From Populus alba (taxonomy: Eukaryota > Streptophyta > Magnoliopsida > Malpighiales > Salicaceae): DNA of 64,000 bases. The stretch's first letter is position 1. Each line of letters starts with the position of its first letter. The translations under genes were made by a program, and so were the position numbers. The notes under the pieces were generated by a model. That model ran no database searches. It was not told where the DNA came from and was given only the letters and a program-made list of their open reading frames with translations. Positions 22,570 through 34,219 of this stretch are shown here, piece by piece. The stretch is taken from NCBI RefSeq assembly GCF_005239225.2, contig NC_133284.1:4555770-4619769 (forward strand). Direction: 5' to 3'.

Positions 22570-24550
22570 TGTTTTGAAACTTAAAAAGATTGGAAAATAC
22601 AATAAAGCCCTTGGAGGCTTAAAAGAGGGTATAAATGATTGAAGGGTAGTGTGGTAATTGACCAATAGTTGATAAATATATATAAGAAGAAGAAAAAAAA
22701 AAAAGGATCTGAATTTGGAGAGAGAACCGGCAGGAGAGAAGAGAGGAAGAAGAAGAAGAAGAGAAAAGAGGGGAAAATAAAGGAAAAAGAAAAAGGTTGA
22801 AGAAAACAAGTAAAAGGGTAAGAATTATGCTTGAATATGTATAATATGTTTTCTTTAGCTTTAAATTTCGGTTTTTGATTAATTTTAGAGTTTTGAATTT
22901 TGAGTTTATTGATGAATTAGTTTGAATTAAGGGGTTGATTGATGTGGGTATTTGATTATTTAGTTGAATTGGAGAGATTGTAGAGAAATATGATGATTTT
23001 GAGTTATGGTTGAATTGAATGATGAAGTTGAGGTATAAATCTGGAACTAACAGTAGGTGATCTGTTGAAATTCTGGGTTTTGAGGTTGAAGATGACGAAA
23101 ATTCAATTTGGTCCCTCAATTTACGGAAATTGCAGTTTAGTCCCCGAACTTTGGAAATTTTACAGATTGGTCCTGGGGCCATAAATTGAGGTTCTGAACA
23201 GAACTGAGGATGATTTAAGGACAAAATTCCAGTATAATTTAATATTTTCAGTTTGGTCCTCTAATTTGACCCTAAAAATTTGGTAAAGTTCCAGAATGGT
23301 CCTGGAGCATAATGATATATCCTGGACAGAATTGAGGATTAATTATGGATAAATTTCAGTATGGTTATATATTTACAGTTCGGTCCTCAAAATTTGGTAA
23401 AAATTACGTTTTGGTCCCTATTTTTGGAAAATTGTTGTTTTAGTCCCTAAACTTGGGAGATTAAGCCCGGTTTATTTTATGCTTTGGGATCTTTTGTTTG
23501 ATCTATTTTTGAGTATATTTCATATATTTATTGTAGGTTCTCCTAACGATCCTTAATAGGATTTTCGGGTCTTTCGTCCGACATTTCTTTTAGTTCTATA
23601 TTTTCCGGGTGAGTGGAATAATCTTTAATATGCATATAATATAAATAAATATGTATGTTGATTATACAATGAGTACAACTAGTAAATTTCTTGAATATTT
23701 ATATATGTTGCTTTATTTTCCGAGTACTCATTTATTCTTGAATTTGCACTCGCAATCTGTTAAAGTAAATTCTATTTGATATGATATACGTTTCTTTGAT
23801 GATTATGTGAATATCTGTTATGCCTTGATATGGACTTGTCAGTACTCCATGCTAACGGAGAATAGTTAGCCTGTGTGCACATAGTATTCTGTATACCTAG
23901 CTGATGAGAGAGGCATCAGCCTGTGGCGATTGATCATCCCACAGTGGTCACCGACGGTGTCATCTGGTCACCTTCGGGTGTCATCTGATCTCTGACATGT
24001 AATCCACTACGTTATGATAATATGTTACGTTATGATATTATGTTTAGTAAGTATATGTATATGTATATTAAGATATATCATCTTACAAATTATTAATATC
24101 TGAAATGTATATTAAATGTTATTCCCCTCACTGAGTTGGTTGAACTCACCTCTCATTTTTAATATTATTTCAGGTTCTTAGTTTCTGGGACTTTGTTGAG
24201 TGTTTTCCGCTTCTTCAGTTCTGGTCGGTATGCCTTGCTTGTTCGCTGGGAGGCTTTCCTTTCAGTTTTGATTTGATGTCTTAGACGCTCCACTGTTACC
24301 TTGGTTAATTAAATTTGGATTTTTTGACAATGTAATGAGTATTATGAATTATTTATTTTTGTTTTAATAATTATCTTTCGGTTTTCATCAGTATTTGAAT
24401 AATACGATATTTCTGAATATTATGAGCCGCTGCGTATTTTTGAACAAATGTTCTTTTGATATGTCCGTTTTGAGGCTTAGCGTAGGAGAGGTGTCCTTTT
24501 GACACCGCTCCTGCGTTGCCGGTCACAGATCCGGGATTCGGGTCGTGACA
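22565..24550 (+). repeat. 3' LTR of gag-only element
   Basis: 1986 bp, the same block order as the 5' LTR and almost identical to it. It is followed directly by TACAT, the second copy of the target duplication. Confidence 0.92.
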
Positions 24551-24555
24551 TACAT

Positions 24556-25004
24556 TTTTATGTTGTATATCATTCTTTATGACATTGAATCATTTGCAAA
24601 ACCAACATAATAAAAAGAAAGCTGCCATTTCTTTTAAGAAACTCAAAACTTTCTTTAAAAAAATAGCTTTTCATTTGTTAGAGAATCTTTTTGAGCCATT
24701 TTACAAAAAGAGCTCGAAAATTCGGGACATGTTTTTCTTCACAAACCCATTTTCTCATATGCCAAAACAATATTTAAAATTTCCTTATGGCATATTTTGT
24801 GCTTTTGACCAAATACATCTAAATAAATATTGGATGAAAATACTTTATATTTATATCTTAATGGTTTTTTTTCAATAATTGTACCTATATGGACAAAATC
24901 ATTAAATTTATGGAGTAGTTCCAAAATAATAAAGATGATTTAAAAAATAAAATGTTTTACAACAAGATTTTCTCATTGATTGAATTTACAAATAAAAATA
25001 AGTC
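24556..25004. other. AT-rich spacer, nothing recognised
   Basis: No conserved coding, RNA or terminal-repeat signal. The open frames of 60-100 codons here are rich in K, F and I and lack any motif. Confidence 0.5.
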
Positions 25005-25505
25005 CAAACCTTATAATCATGAAGCCTCAAGCCCTGTTATCAGGGAATTCCAAACTCTATTATCAAGAAGTCTAAGTTCTATAATCAGGAAGTTTAAAGC
25101 TATATCACTAGGGAGTTTCAAGCTCTATTATTAGAAAGTTCAATTCTTGTAATCAAGAAGTTTAAAGCCTTGTCATTAGAAAGTCAAGCCTTGTCATTAG
25201 AAAATTCCAAGCCCTATCATAATGAAATTTCAAGCCCTAATATTAGGAAGTTCAAGGCATGCGATAATAAAGTTTTAAACCTTGTCATTATGAAGTTTCA
25301 AGCCTTTCCATTAGGAAACTTCAAGTTCTCCGGTCAAGAAGTCCAAGTCTTATAATTAGAAAGTTCAAAGCCTTGTAACCAGGAAGTCCAAGCCTTGTCA
25401 TTAGGAATCTCAAGCCATGTCATCAGGAATTTTAAGCCCTATAATTAGGAGTTTTAAACCTTGTCATCATGGAATTTCAAGTCTTGCCATAAAAAAGTTA
25501 CACCC
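25005..25505 (+). repeat. Minisatellite of about 27-30 bp units
   Basis: About 17 degenerate copies of a unit resembling AAGCCTTGTCATTAGGAAGT run head to tail. Related words such as TTCAAGCCCTATCAT, TCAAGCCTTTCCATTAGG and CCAAGCCTTGTCATTAGGAAT recur throughout. Unit length varies by a few bases. An open frame at 25170-25355 merely reads through the repeats. Confidence 0.85.
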
Positions 25506-25665
25506 TTGCCATCAAGGTTGGTCACCTATCAATTTTGATGTATTTGTTTAATTTAAATTTAATGACAAGGTTGATCACCTAACAATTTTGATCTATTTTT
25601 TAAAATCTCATGTTAAAGTTGGTCACCTAACAATTGAAGATTTAAGAATCAAATTTGAAACAAAA
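25505..25665 (+). repeat. GGTCACCTAACAATT repeat, first block
   Basis: Three or four degenerate units, each carrying GGTTGRTCACCTAACAATTTTGATC followed by an AT-rich tail, at about 25515, 25570 and 25620. The same unit reappears at 34220-34610, so the two blocks were probably one host sequence before the LTR insertions between them. Confidence 0.75.
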
Positions 25666-25702
25666 ATAAATACTTAGGTAGTTTTTTTCCTCATTGTCCA
25701 CA

Positions 25703-27497
25703 TGTCACAACCCAAATCCCGGATCCATGATTGACATATAGGCAAGGTTCCCCTCCAAGGTTCCATACCTATGCGAACCCAAACTTATATACAAACTTAT
25801 CCTTCAAAACTCAATCAAAGTTTCAACGCAACACTACTAACAAAACTAACTTCATAATATAATTAATTGTCTTAATACAAGAGTTAATATAATTCATAGT
25901 TTTGGAGCACTAACTTGACATAAAAAGAAAGTACAAATTACAACAAAAAAACAGGTTCGGAAGGTTAAAAAAAAAGTAACTTGCTATCAAGCTATAAGCC
26001 TGAAAAGAATAATAATGAGATGGTGAGTTCAACAACTCAGTGAGTAGATAATATTCAATATGCACACACGAGGTAATACAACAATGAAAATATATATACA
26101 ATTATGGCTCTAGGTTCTTATAGGAAGGTTTCTCAAATAGGCCATAACAAGAAGATCATTTAGCAAAGCTTGTCAGAAAATCAAAATGCAATGAGCATGA
26201 GGCTCCGTACTGTGGGATGATTAGTCCACAGAGGTTGGTGACTCCCCCGACCAACTAGAGTTCAGATACGATGTGCACAAAGACTAACACTACCCTGTTA
26301 CCATGAGTATTCTGACTGACATACCATATGTTCATAATCAAAATCAAACAAACATATTCATATCTCAAAGCTCAACTCATGAGATCAATCTAATGAGGAG
26401 CTATCAATTTAGAAGTCAATTCAAAATATATACTGGCTCATATCAAGAATTTAGATTTAATAATTGATCATACTTTATCATAACAAGGATAATAATCAAC
26501 ATATATATTATCAAGAAACATGATCCAATTCATATTAACAAAATCAAATATTTATAATATTTCTCATCTATATGAAAAATTATCCACTCACCTAACTCAA
26601 AAGAAAACAACACTCAAAAGCTGATATTGAAGGAAATCCAACTGACGTTCCGTTGGTAGAATATCAGGATTATCTGAATATAAAGAAGACATATTCAAGA
26701 ACGACCATTTTGCTCCAGGGACCATTCTGAAAATTTAACAAATTTTTAGGGTCAAATGGTAATTTTTGTCAAATTGGAGGACCAAATTGAAAGTTTTAAA
26801 ATTTCATAACTATACAGTAATTCTGTCCATAATTCATATGTTATTATGTTCAGAATCTCGGAATATTCTTCAGGGACCAATTTGCAATTTTCCAAAGTTT
26901 GGGGACTAAACTGTAATTTTTGCAAATTGAGGGACCAAATTGAATTTTCATCATCTTCAACCTTAAACCCAGAATTTTCACAGATTACCTACTGTTATCC
27001 CCTGATTTCTAACACAAATTCACCATTTAAACAAAACCATAACTTAAAATTATCATTTTTATGTACAATATCTCAAATTCAACTTAATAATTAATTACCC
27101 ACAACAATCAACCCCATAACATTCAAATTAATTCATCAATTAAACTCAAAACACAAATTTTCAAAACCCTAAAATTCATCAAAAATGAAATTTAAAGTTT
27201 AAAGAACACATTTATACATTTATAAACCTAAATATTACCTTTAAACTTATTTCCTCCCAATCTCTTCCTTGTTCCCTTATTTTCCCCTCTTTTCTCTTCT
27301 TATTCTTCTTTCTCCCTTCTCTCTCACGGTTTGCTCTCAATTTTCAGATCACTTTTTCCTTTTTTCTTTTTACTTCCTATTTATATTTATCATCTCTTTA
27401 TTTAATTACTACTATACCCCTCATTTAAATATACTTACTCTTTAAGCCTCCAAGGGCTTTGTTGCCATTTCCTATCTTTTTAATACAAAACATCACA
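25703..27497 (-). mobile_element. Solo LTR (older relative of the gag-only element)
   Basis: In plus-strand order it starts TGTCACAACCCAAATCCCGG and ends AAAACATCACA, the reverse complement of the family's LTR start and end. Flanks are CCACA (25698-25702) and CCATA (27498-27502), a target duplication with one mismatch. Length is 1795 bp. No internal region is present, so unequal LTR recombination removed it. It is diverged from the 19.3 kb copy. Confidence 0.85.
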
Positions 27498-27502
27498 CCA
27501 TA

Positions 27503-27957
27503 GGTCACATTTTAAATTGTTTTAGTCCTAACATTTTTTTTAATTTTTTATTATGGTTCATTGGGTTTTTTAGCCATGATCCAGTGACAACAAAAAATCA
27601 TCCTTGATGTTAATATGTTTCTTTTTACAGGACGGGTTCCTTTATAGTTTTTTAGCCCTTCATCTTAGCAAAAAAAAATGCTTGTTCTTTTCATTTTTAG
27701 AGAGCTTAGAATCTAATTTGAGGTTATGAACGAGTTTATTAAGATCTCACATTTTTTAGCCTTTTTTTTTTCTTGTTATGCATGAGTCATGTTTTAAATT
27801 GTTTTCGTCCTAGATTTTTTTATCCTAATTTCTTAAGGTTTTAAGCCACAATCTAGTGACAGAAAAGGTCTTTTTTGTTGTCAATGTGTTTTTTTTACAA
27901 GAGAGGTTCTATTATAGTGTTTTTAGCCTTTTATATTATACAAATTTTAATGGGTCT
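27503..27957 (+). repeat. About 270 bp tandem duplication, second unit split by later insertion
   Basis: Unit one (about 27503-27777) and unit two (27778-27957, continuing at 34121-34190) share TTTTAAATTGTTTT-GTCCTA, TTTTAGCC, ATC-AGTGACA, and after the break CTTTTCATTTTTAG--AGCTTAGA and TGAGGTTATGAAC. The second unit is interrupted by the 27958-34115 solo LTR, which supports the boundaries given for that insertion. Confidence 0.7.
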
Positions 27958-30597
27958 TGTCACACCCTCACGACGACCCTCGATTGATTTCAGGGTTTTA
28001 TTTTTTTTATGCATAAAGGAGTCGCCATCTAGTATTATGGTCACTAGGAAACCTAATTGATCTTTTAGAGATTCTAAGACAAGGGACTGGTTGCATAAAT
28101 GTAAGGTATTAGCACCCTTAGTACGCCCTATCTAAGGTAAGTTGCTTCATGTTTGGTTTGACTTATAATTGCTATGGTGTTGGTGTTTTCTAATCCCATC
28201 AATTTTCTTAGGATACGTTTTGCTATGATGAACAAACTTAGACTGAAAGTCTAAAAAGAAAGAACTCTTAGTCAATGTGGATCACACCCTTAGATATATC
28301 TACAAAGTACCAATAAGAACCAATGCAGATCTCTTGAAATTTGTGTTTGATTCAGACTAAATCTATTAAGATAGAAATCCAAGCAGATTTCATGTGCTTT
28401 AAAAACTCTTTTTTCCCTTAGTATTTCAAGAGTTTTGCGACTCATAAATCGCAAGGAGAAGGGACAAAAATTTATAAATCTAAGGAAATTGAGGGCACTT
28501 TAAAAGCCTATTTTTCCCTTAATGTTTCATACTCTCACGGCTCGTAAACCATGGAGTCAAAAATTAAAATTTTCTAAATTATAACCGAGGCTTCTTTCAA
28601 GGATGTGTGATGATTTATTATTCCTAGAAAATTATTTTAGATATTTACCACTTAGGGTTTCTTTATCCAAATATTAACATTTGAATAATAACAAGTTATT
28701 CCCAATAATATTTTGGATATCCATCCCTTTGGGATTTCTTTATCCAAACATTAATGGTGAATAATAGATAAATTCCCCCCCAAAATAAGATTTTTGTATT
28801 TTTTGGAATATTGACCAATACCCTTTGAAGTTTTACAAACATGTTGTAAAATCCAGAGATGCAAGAAAATAATTTTTGCTATTGTGTTTAAGAAATCCAT
28901 ACGAAAACATATTTTCAAAACTTCAAATATTTGTTATATATATATATATATATTATTTGCAACATTTCATGGAAAATCAGGTATTTTAATATTAGATTTG
29001 TATTTTCACAATACAAAAAATACAAATCATAAACTAAATACACGAGAAACCCAATGATATTACTTGTTTTTTTTTAGCCTGGGCATTGTTGCGAATTTGT
29101 ATGCGTGGATTACTCACGCATGCAGTGCACATTGCGAAGGTAATTAATTTACCTTCGTACAGTGCCCAAATCCTTTACATAATTGCAAAAACAGAACAGG
29201 GAAAGAAAGACTTACCTGGCGAGGCAGCGGTTGGAGGTGAAGTGGAGGAAGATGAATGGTTGCTGCTCATGAAGGATGTCCATGCTCGCTATTCACGGTG
29301 AAGTCAGGTTTGCAGGCTGTTGTCGTTGCTAGTTTCAGACGTGGTTGCAGACGAAACAGAAAATGGTGGCCCGTTGGCTGGTCGATATTTCTCCTCTGTT
29401 TCTCATATTGCTGGAAGGGAAGGATGGCTTCTGCTGATTGTGCTACTGCAGCTGAGGAAAGGTGTGGCTTCTGCTGGTTCCATCATTGCGGTTGAGGAAG
29501 GATATGGCCGCGGAGGAGGCTACAGCTGGGCAAGTGGCTCAACTTGTGTTTGGTTATTGTTGGTGCTGGCCATGGTTCAGTAGAGGTGGTGCTGCTAGCT
29601 ACTGGGATTTTTCGAGGGAGGCCGGTCTGCGGTTTTGGTGTTGCTTCTCTGTTACTATCGGTGGAAGGGCTGGATGTGGCTTCTGGTTTTGAATGTTATT
29701 AGGCGGGGCTGAGCTGAGGAAGAGATGGGATGAGTGGAGAGTTGTTTCCTGGGGTTGTGTTGACAGAGAGGGAAGGTCTGTAAGTGGTGTTCACGGTGGT
29801 TGCAAGCTGGGGGAGTAAGGTTTGGCGAAGGGAGAAGATAAGCTTGTGTGCAGAGGGAAAGTTTTGGATGAGAAAGGGGGAGGAACAGTGACGGCTGTTG
29901 TGGAGAGGGAGGGCGGCAACTGCCTCTTGGTTGGGAGAGAAAACTGTGAGTTTGTGTTCAACTAAAGAGGGAAGGTCGTGAGTGTGGGGGCTGAGGGAGG
30001 AGAAAAAGATAGGGAAAAAGCTTGGGAGGGGCATCAATTTTGTTTTTTTTTTTTTTTTCCTTTCGCCCCCTGGGGATTGTCACGACCCGAATCCCGAATC
30101 CGTGACCGGCAACGTAGGAGCGGTGTCGAAAGGACACCTCACCTACGCTAAGCCTCAGAACGAACATATCAAAAGAATAATTTGTTCAAAAATACACAGC
30201 GGCTCATAATATTCAGAAATATTATATTATTCAAATACTGATGAAACCGAAAGATAGTTATTAAAATAAAAATAATAATTCATAATACTCATTACATTGT
30301 CAAAATCCAAATTTAATTAAACCAATGTAACAGTGGAGCGCAAGGTTGTTAAAATCACGATTTTAACACGGCACGGAAAGCCGCATACAAACTCGAATCG
30401 TAAAAACGGATCGTAAAATCGTAAAATCATAAGGAATTTTAAAATACATTAAAAAAAATTCATATTTCAAATAAAAATTCATAAATAGTTCTAACACCTT
30501 AAAACATTCGCTCTATTATTTTAAAATAGAACAAGTCATCCAACTACAATGATTCTCAATTCCCTGAAAAAACCACAACATATCAATACACCTCCAA

Positions 30598-31040
30598 CTA
30601 ATAAGGCCGGTACCTTTTTCCTCGATTGCCATCATCGCTACTATTACCAGCTTGCCCAGGCCCACTTGGACCATTGTTCCGATCAACTCTTCGAGGCAGA
30701 GGCTGTGCCATCTGTACTCCGGGCTGCTGACTGCAGAATACCACAACAGCAAACCAATGGTTGGAAATCCATCTAAAATCTATCTTGCTTGCAAAACAAA
30801 GTAACAGCAAGGAAAAAGTAACTCACAGGACATAGCCAATTCGACCATCCGGTAAAACCATTGGCACCATATGCATCCCTGCTGGCATGGGACCTCTACC
30901 ATATATTAATGGCTGTTTGCAATGCAAATGCAAGTACATAAGATTAAGTTTGATTCTACAGAAACTGAATCAAAAGTCAGAATGACCAAGATACCTGTTG
31001 AAAACTGGAAGCAACACCAAATCCAGTTCAATTAACAGGC
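30598..31040 (-). pseudogene. Captured 3' exons of an hnRNP Q/LIF2-like RNA-binding protein gene
   Basis: Three consecutive exons with correct splice sites are readable on the minus strand: one ending at 30995 (GFGVASSFQQ), one at 30912-30827 (PLIYGRGPMPAGMHM, then VPMVLPDGRIGYVL) and a terminal exon at 30730-30598 (QQPGVQMAQPLPRR to RGKRYRPY, stop TAG). Phases agree across both introns. The VPMVLPDGR-GYVLQQPG block and the C-terminal RYRPY resemble, from memory, the tail of plant hnRNP Q-like proteins such as LIF2, which carry RRM domains upstream. No RRM is present here. The introns are kept, so capture was at DNA level. The parent identity is moderately sure; the exon structure is directly visible. 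Confidence 0.62.
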
Positions 31041-31416
31041 AAACGCATTGCACAGACTTCTTTAACAGGCTTTGATATCGAAACACTGTTATCAAAACAA
31101 ATTCACAGACAAATTTAACAAAATTGAAATTCAATTAGCAAACCCATTTACAAACCCATTCATTAACAATTAGCAAACGCTGCATCACAGACCCATTCAT
31201 AAAACCCATTCATAAACAATTAGCAAACGCTGCAAACCCATTCACAGACCCATCAATTCAAAAAAATTCAAACAGTTTTGTAAAGACTGGGATTCACTAA
31301 CATTAACATCAGACTAAGAAACGGACAGGACAAAAAAAACCCACTTGAAGACTAGAGAAACAAGATAATGAATTTTTGCAGGAGGGAGGCGAAACAAGAT
31401 AAACAGTGTAACTTAC

Positions 31417-31600
31417 CTCGTGAAGACTGGAGAGGAAGCCGCGACCGTGAGCACTGAGGAAAGAGAAGGAGTGAAGACTGGAGTCACCGGACCGTGAGCA
31501 CTGTCGCTGGCCGCTTTTGTGGAGGATGGAGAATAGATCGTTGTCGCCGCCCGATTAGGGATTTGTTCTGTATTTGTGCGATTTGTTAATTGTGACAATT
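31417..31600 (-). other. Possible first exon of a chimeric transcript inside the transposon
   Basis: A frame on the minus strand (MSQLTNRTNTEQIPNR onward, about 61 codons, Ser/Thr/Pro-rich) runs into a consensus splice donor GTAAGT at 31416-31411. It lies upstream of, and in the same orientation as, the captured exons, with tandem repeats at 31130-31250 between them. It could be the transposon's own leader or another captured 5' end. No homologue is recognised. Confidence 0.35.
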
Positions 31601-31867
31601 TGTGAGTGTTCTCGAATCTCGCCTGAAGACTGAAGTGAACTGAAGAGTGAAGACAGTCACGTGAAGGGAAAAGAAAAATCCAATAGGTGTCTGACAGCTG
31701 GACATGAGGGGGGAATTAAACTTTCAGCGCCTTATTTTGTTGAAATCGCAAAATCGGTCCTGAAATCGCGATTTTGCGCGATTTCATCCGATTTTTGCGA
31801 TTTCACCCGATTTCAACCCGATTTTACCCATTTTCGATTTTTTCAAGCGATTCAACCCGTAATGCAT

Positions 31868-31907
31868 GTTTTGACTCGTAAAATCGTACCATTTTACGAG
31901 TCAAAAC
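31868..31907. repeat. Subterminal hairpin of the hAT-like element
   Basis: A perfect 17 bp inverted repeat (GTTTTGACTCGTAAAAT) with a 6-base loop, 18 bp inside the right terminal repeat. Such subterminal motifs are where hAT transposases usually bind. Confidence 0.8.
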
Positions 31908-34219
31908 GCGATTTTAACAACCTTGGTGGAGCGTCTAAGACATCAAATCAAAACTGAAAGGAAAGCCCCGCGAACAAGCAAGGCATACTGACCAGAACTG
32001 AAGAAGCGGAAACACTCAACAAAGTCCCAAAAACTAAGAACCTGAAATAATATTAAAAATGAGAGGTGAGTTCAACCAACTCAGTGAGGGAGTAACATTT
32101 AATATACATTTCAGATATTAATAATTTGTAAGATGATTTATCTTAATATACATATACATATACATATACATATACTTACTAAACATATTATCATAACGTA
32201 ACATATTATCATAACGTAGTGGATTACATGTCAGAGAGAAGATGACACCCGAAGGTGACCAGATGACACCCGTCGGTGACAAGATGACACCCGTCGGTGA
32301 CCACTGTAGGATGATCAATCACCACAGGCTGATGCCTCTCTCACCAGCTAGGTAACAGAATACTATGTGCACACAAGCTAACTATTCTCCGTTAGCATGG
32401 AGTTACTGACAAGTCCCATATCAAGGCATAATAGATATTCACATAATCATCAAAGAAACGTATATCATATCAAATAGAATTTACTTTATCAGATTGCGAG
32501 TGCAAATTCAATAATAAATGAGTACTCGGAAAATAAAGCAACATGTATAAATATTCAAGAAATTTACTAGTTGTACTCATTGTATAATCAACATACATAT
32601 TTATTTATATTATATGCATATTAAAGATTATTCCACTCACCCGGAAAATACTGAACTAAAGGAATGTCAGACAAAAGACCGAAAATCGATTAAGGATCGT
32701 TAGGAGAACCTACAATAAATATATGAATATACTAAAAAAAATAAACAAAAGATCCCAATGCATAAAAGGAAACCTGGGCTTAATCTCCCAAGTTTAGGGA
32801 CTAAAACGACAATTTTCCAAAACAGGGACCAAAACATAATTTTACCAAAATTGGAGGACCAAACTGTAAATACATAACCATACTGTAATTTATCCATAAT
32901 TCGTCCTTATCTTTGTCCAGAATCTTGAATTATGCCCCAAGGTCCAAAATGTGATTTTATCAAAATATTAGGGGTCAAATCGTAATTTGTCAAATTGGAG
33001 GACCAAACTGAAAATATTAGTTATACTGGAATTTTGCCTTTAAATCATCCTCAGTTCTGTTCAGAACCTCAATTTATGCCCCAGGGACCAATCTGTAATA
33101 TTTCCAAAGTTCGGGGACTAAACTGCAATTTTCACAAATTGAGGGACCAAATTGAATTTTCATCATCTTCAACCTCAAACCTAGAATTTCAACAGATCAC
33201 CTACTGTTATCCCCTGAATTCTAACACAAATTTCACCATTCAAACAAAATCATAACTTAAAATCATTATCCTTCAATTCAATCTCTCAAAATCAACTAAT
33301 TAATCAAATACCCACAATAATCAACTCCTAACCTTCAAATTAATTCATCAATTAACTCAAAATACAAACTTCAAAACTCTAAAATTAATCAAAACCGAAA
33401 TTTAACATATTATACACTTCAAACCATAAATCTTACCTTTTTACTTATTTCCTCTACTTCTCTTCTCCTTCCTTTCCTTCTCTCCTTTCTTTTCTTCTTC
33501 TTCCTCTTTCCCTTTCTCTCCCGTAGCTCTCTTTCTCTCAAAATCAGATCATTCTTTTTTTTTTCTTCTTCTTATTTATATTTATCAACTATTGTTCAAT
33601 TACCACACTAACCCTCAATCATTTATACCCTCTCTTTAAGCCACCAAGGGCTTTATTGTATTTTCCAATCTTTTTAATACAAAACATCACAGGGATGGAT
33701 GGTTGGCTTGATAAATATGGGTTTTTTTAGGGTTTTCTGTGTGCCATTCCTTTAAATTCTTGCCCCTAGTGTATATGGTTGGAGGTTCACTTATATAGAA
33801 AATCTCTATACGTATTATTTAAGGAAATATGCTATAATTATTGTAGAGATTGTCTTTTATAACCAATACCAACAAATCCTATATATATATATATATTTTA
33901 TATTGCAGTGATTATTTTTCTATAACCAGCACGAATCAAATCATATATCTATGATATTGTATATTGCATTAATTTATATATGATTCAGTAATTATCTCCT
34001 TGACATATTGCTTCCTTAATATTAGCTCTGATGCTCTATGTTATCGCCGCATGTAAACCCTTATTTATTTTTTAAAAAATTTTATTAAAACATGAGTCAA
34101 AATTGGGTAGCAACAAGTCTTTTCATTTTTAGGAAGCTTAGAGTCTCACTTGAGGTTATGAACAAGTATATTGAGGTCTCAATGGTTATTTTTAGGTGTT
34201 TTTGAGTGAATAAAGGAGT

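Larger units (their letters stand above)
19346..24550 (+). mobile_element. Complete gag-only LTR retrotransposon (TR-GAG type)
   Basis: Two near-identical direct LTRs (19346-21324 and 22565-24550) both begin TGTAATG and end GTGACA. The element is flanked by a perfect 5 bp target duplication TACAT (19341-19345 and 24551-24555). Inside are a primer-binding site, one gag frame and a polypurine tract, and nothing else: no protease, reverse transcriptase, RNase H or integrase. The internal part is only about 1.24 kb, shorter than one LTR. This matches the non-autonomous class described as terminal-repeat retrotransposons with GAG domain. Most LTR differences are one-base homopolymer changes, so insertion was recent. 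Confidence 0.92.
30341..31925. mobile_element. Non-autonomous hAT-like DNA transposon with captured gene exons (Pack-type)
   Basis: Terminal inverted repeats of about 19 bp (CAAGGTTGTTAAAATC-CG, one mismatch) lie at both ends. They are flanked by a perfect 8 bp target duplication GTGGAGCG (30333-30340 and 31926-31933). The undisturbed sequence ACAGTGGAGCGTCTAAG exists in the other LTRs of this family, giving the empty site. An 8 bp duplication and short inverted repeats point to the hAT superfamily. Subterminal regions are rich in TCGTAAAAT/CGATTTT words. No transposase is encoded. The interior carries exons of a cellular gene. Confidence 0.88.
30078..33691 (-). mobile_element. Solo LTR of the gag-only family, carrying a DNA transposon
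   Basis: It starts TGTCACGACCC and ends AAAACATCACA in plus-strand order and is flanked by a perfect GGGAT duplication (30073-30077, 33692-33696). Without the transposon the LTR is about 2.02 kb, close to the 1.98 kb LTRs of the 19.3 kb element, with three rather than two copies of the GTCACC-GGTGTCATCT repeat (32240-32300). There is no internal region. Confidence 0.9.
27958..34115 (-). mobile_element. Ty3/gypsy (Tat/Ogre-like) solo LTR, interrupted by a second solo LTR
   Basis: The outer part (27958-30077 plus 33697-34115, about 2.54 kb) starts TGTCACACCC and ends GGGTAGCAACA in plus-strand order. It shares GGAGTCGCCA-CTAGTATT, GGTCACTAGGAA, AAGGTATTAGCACCC and TACGCCCTA-CTAAGGTAAG with the solo LTR at 45462-48249. 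The minus orientation is inferred from the usual order of those blocks in this LTR type. Flanks GGTCT (27953-27957) and AGTCT (34116-34120) form a four-of-five target duplication. GC-rich open frames at 29.1-30.0 kb lie in the LTR and show no known domain. Confidence 0.68.

Noticed and set aside
25170..25355. Repeat-protein gene in the minisatellite
   Set aside because: Units vary in length and do not keep frame; the frame is a by-product of the array.
29086..29692. Overlapping plus-strand frames rich in Gly, Trp and Cys
   Set aside because: GC-rich, repeat-like part of the gypsy LTR; frames overlap each other and carry no known motif.
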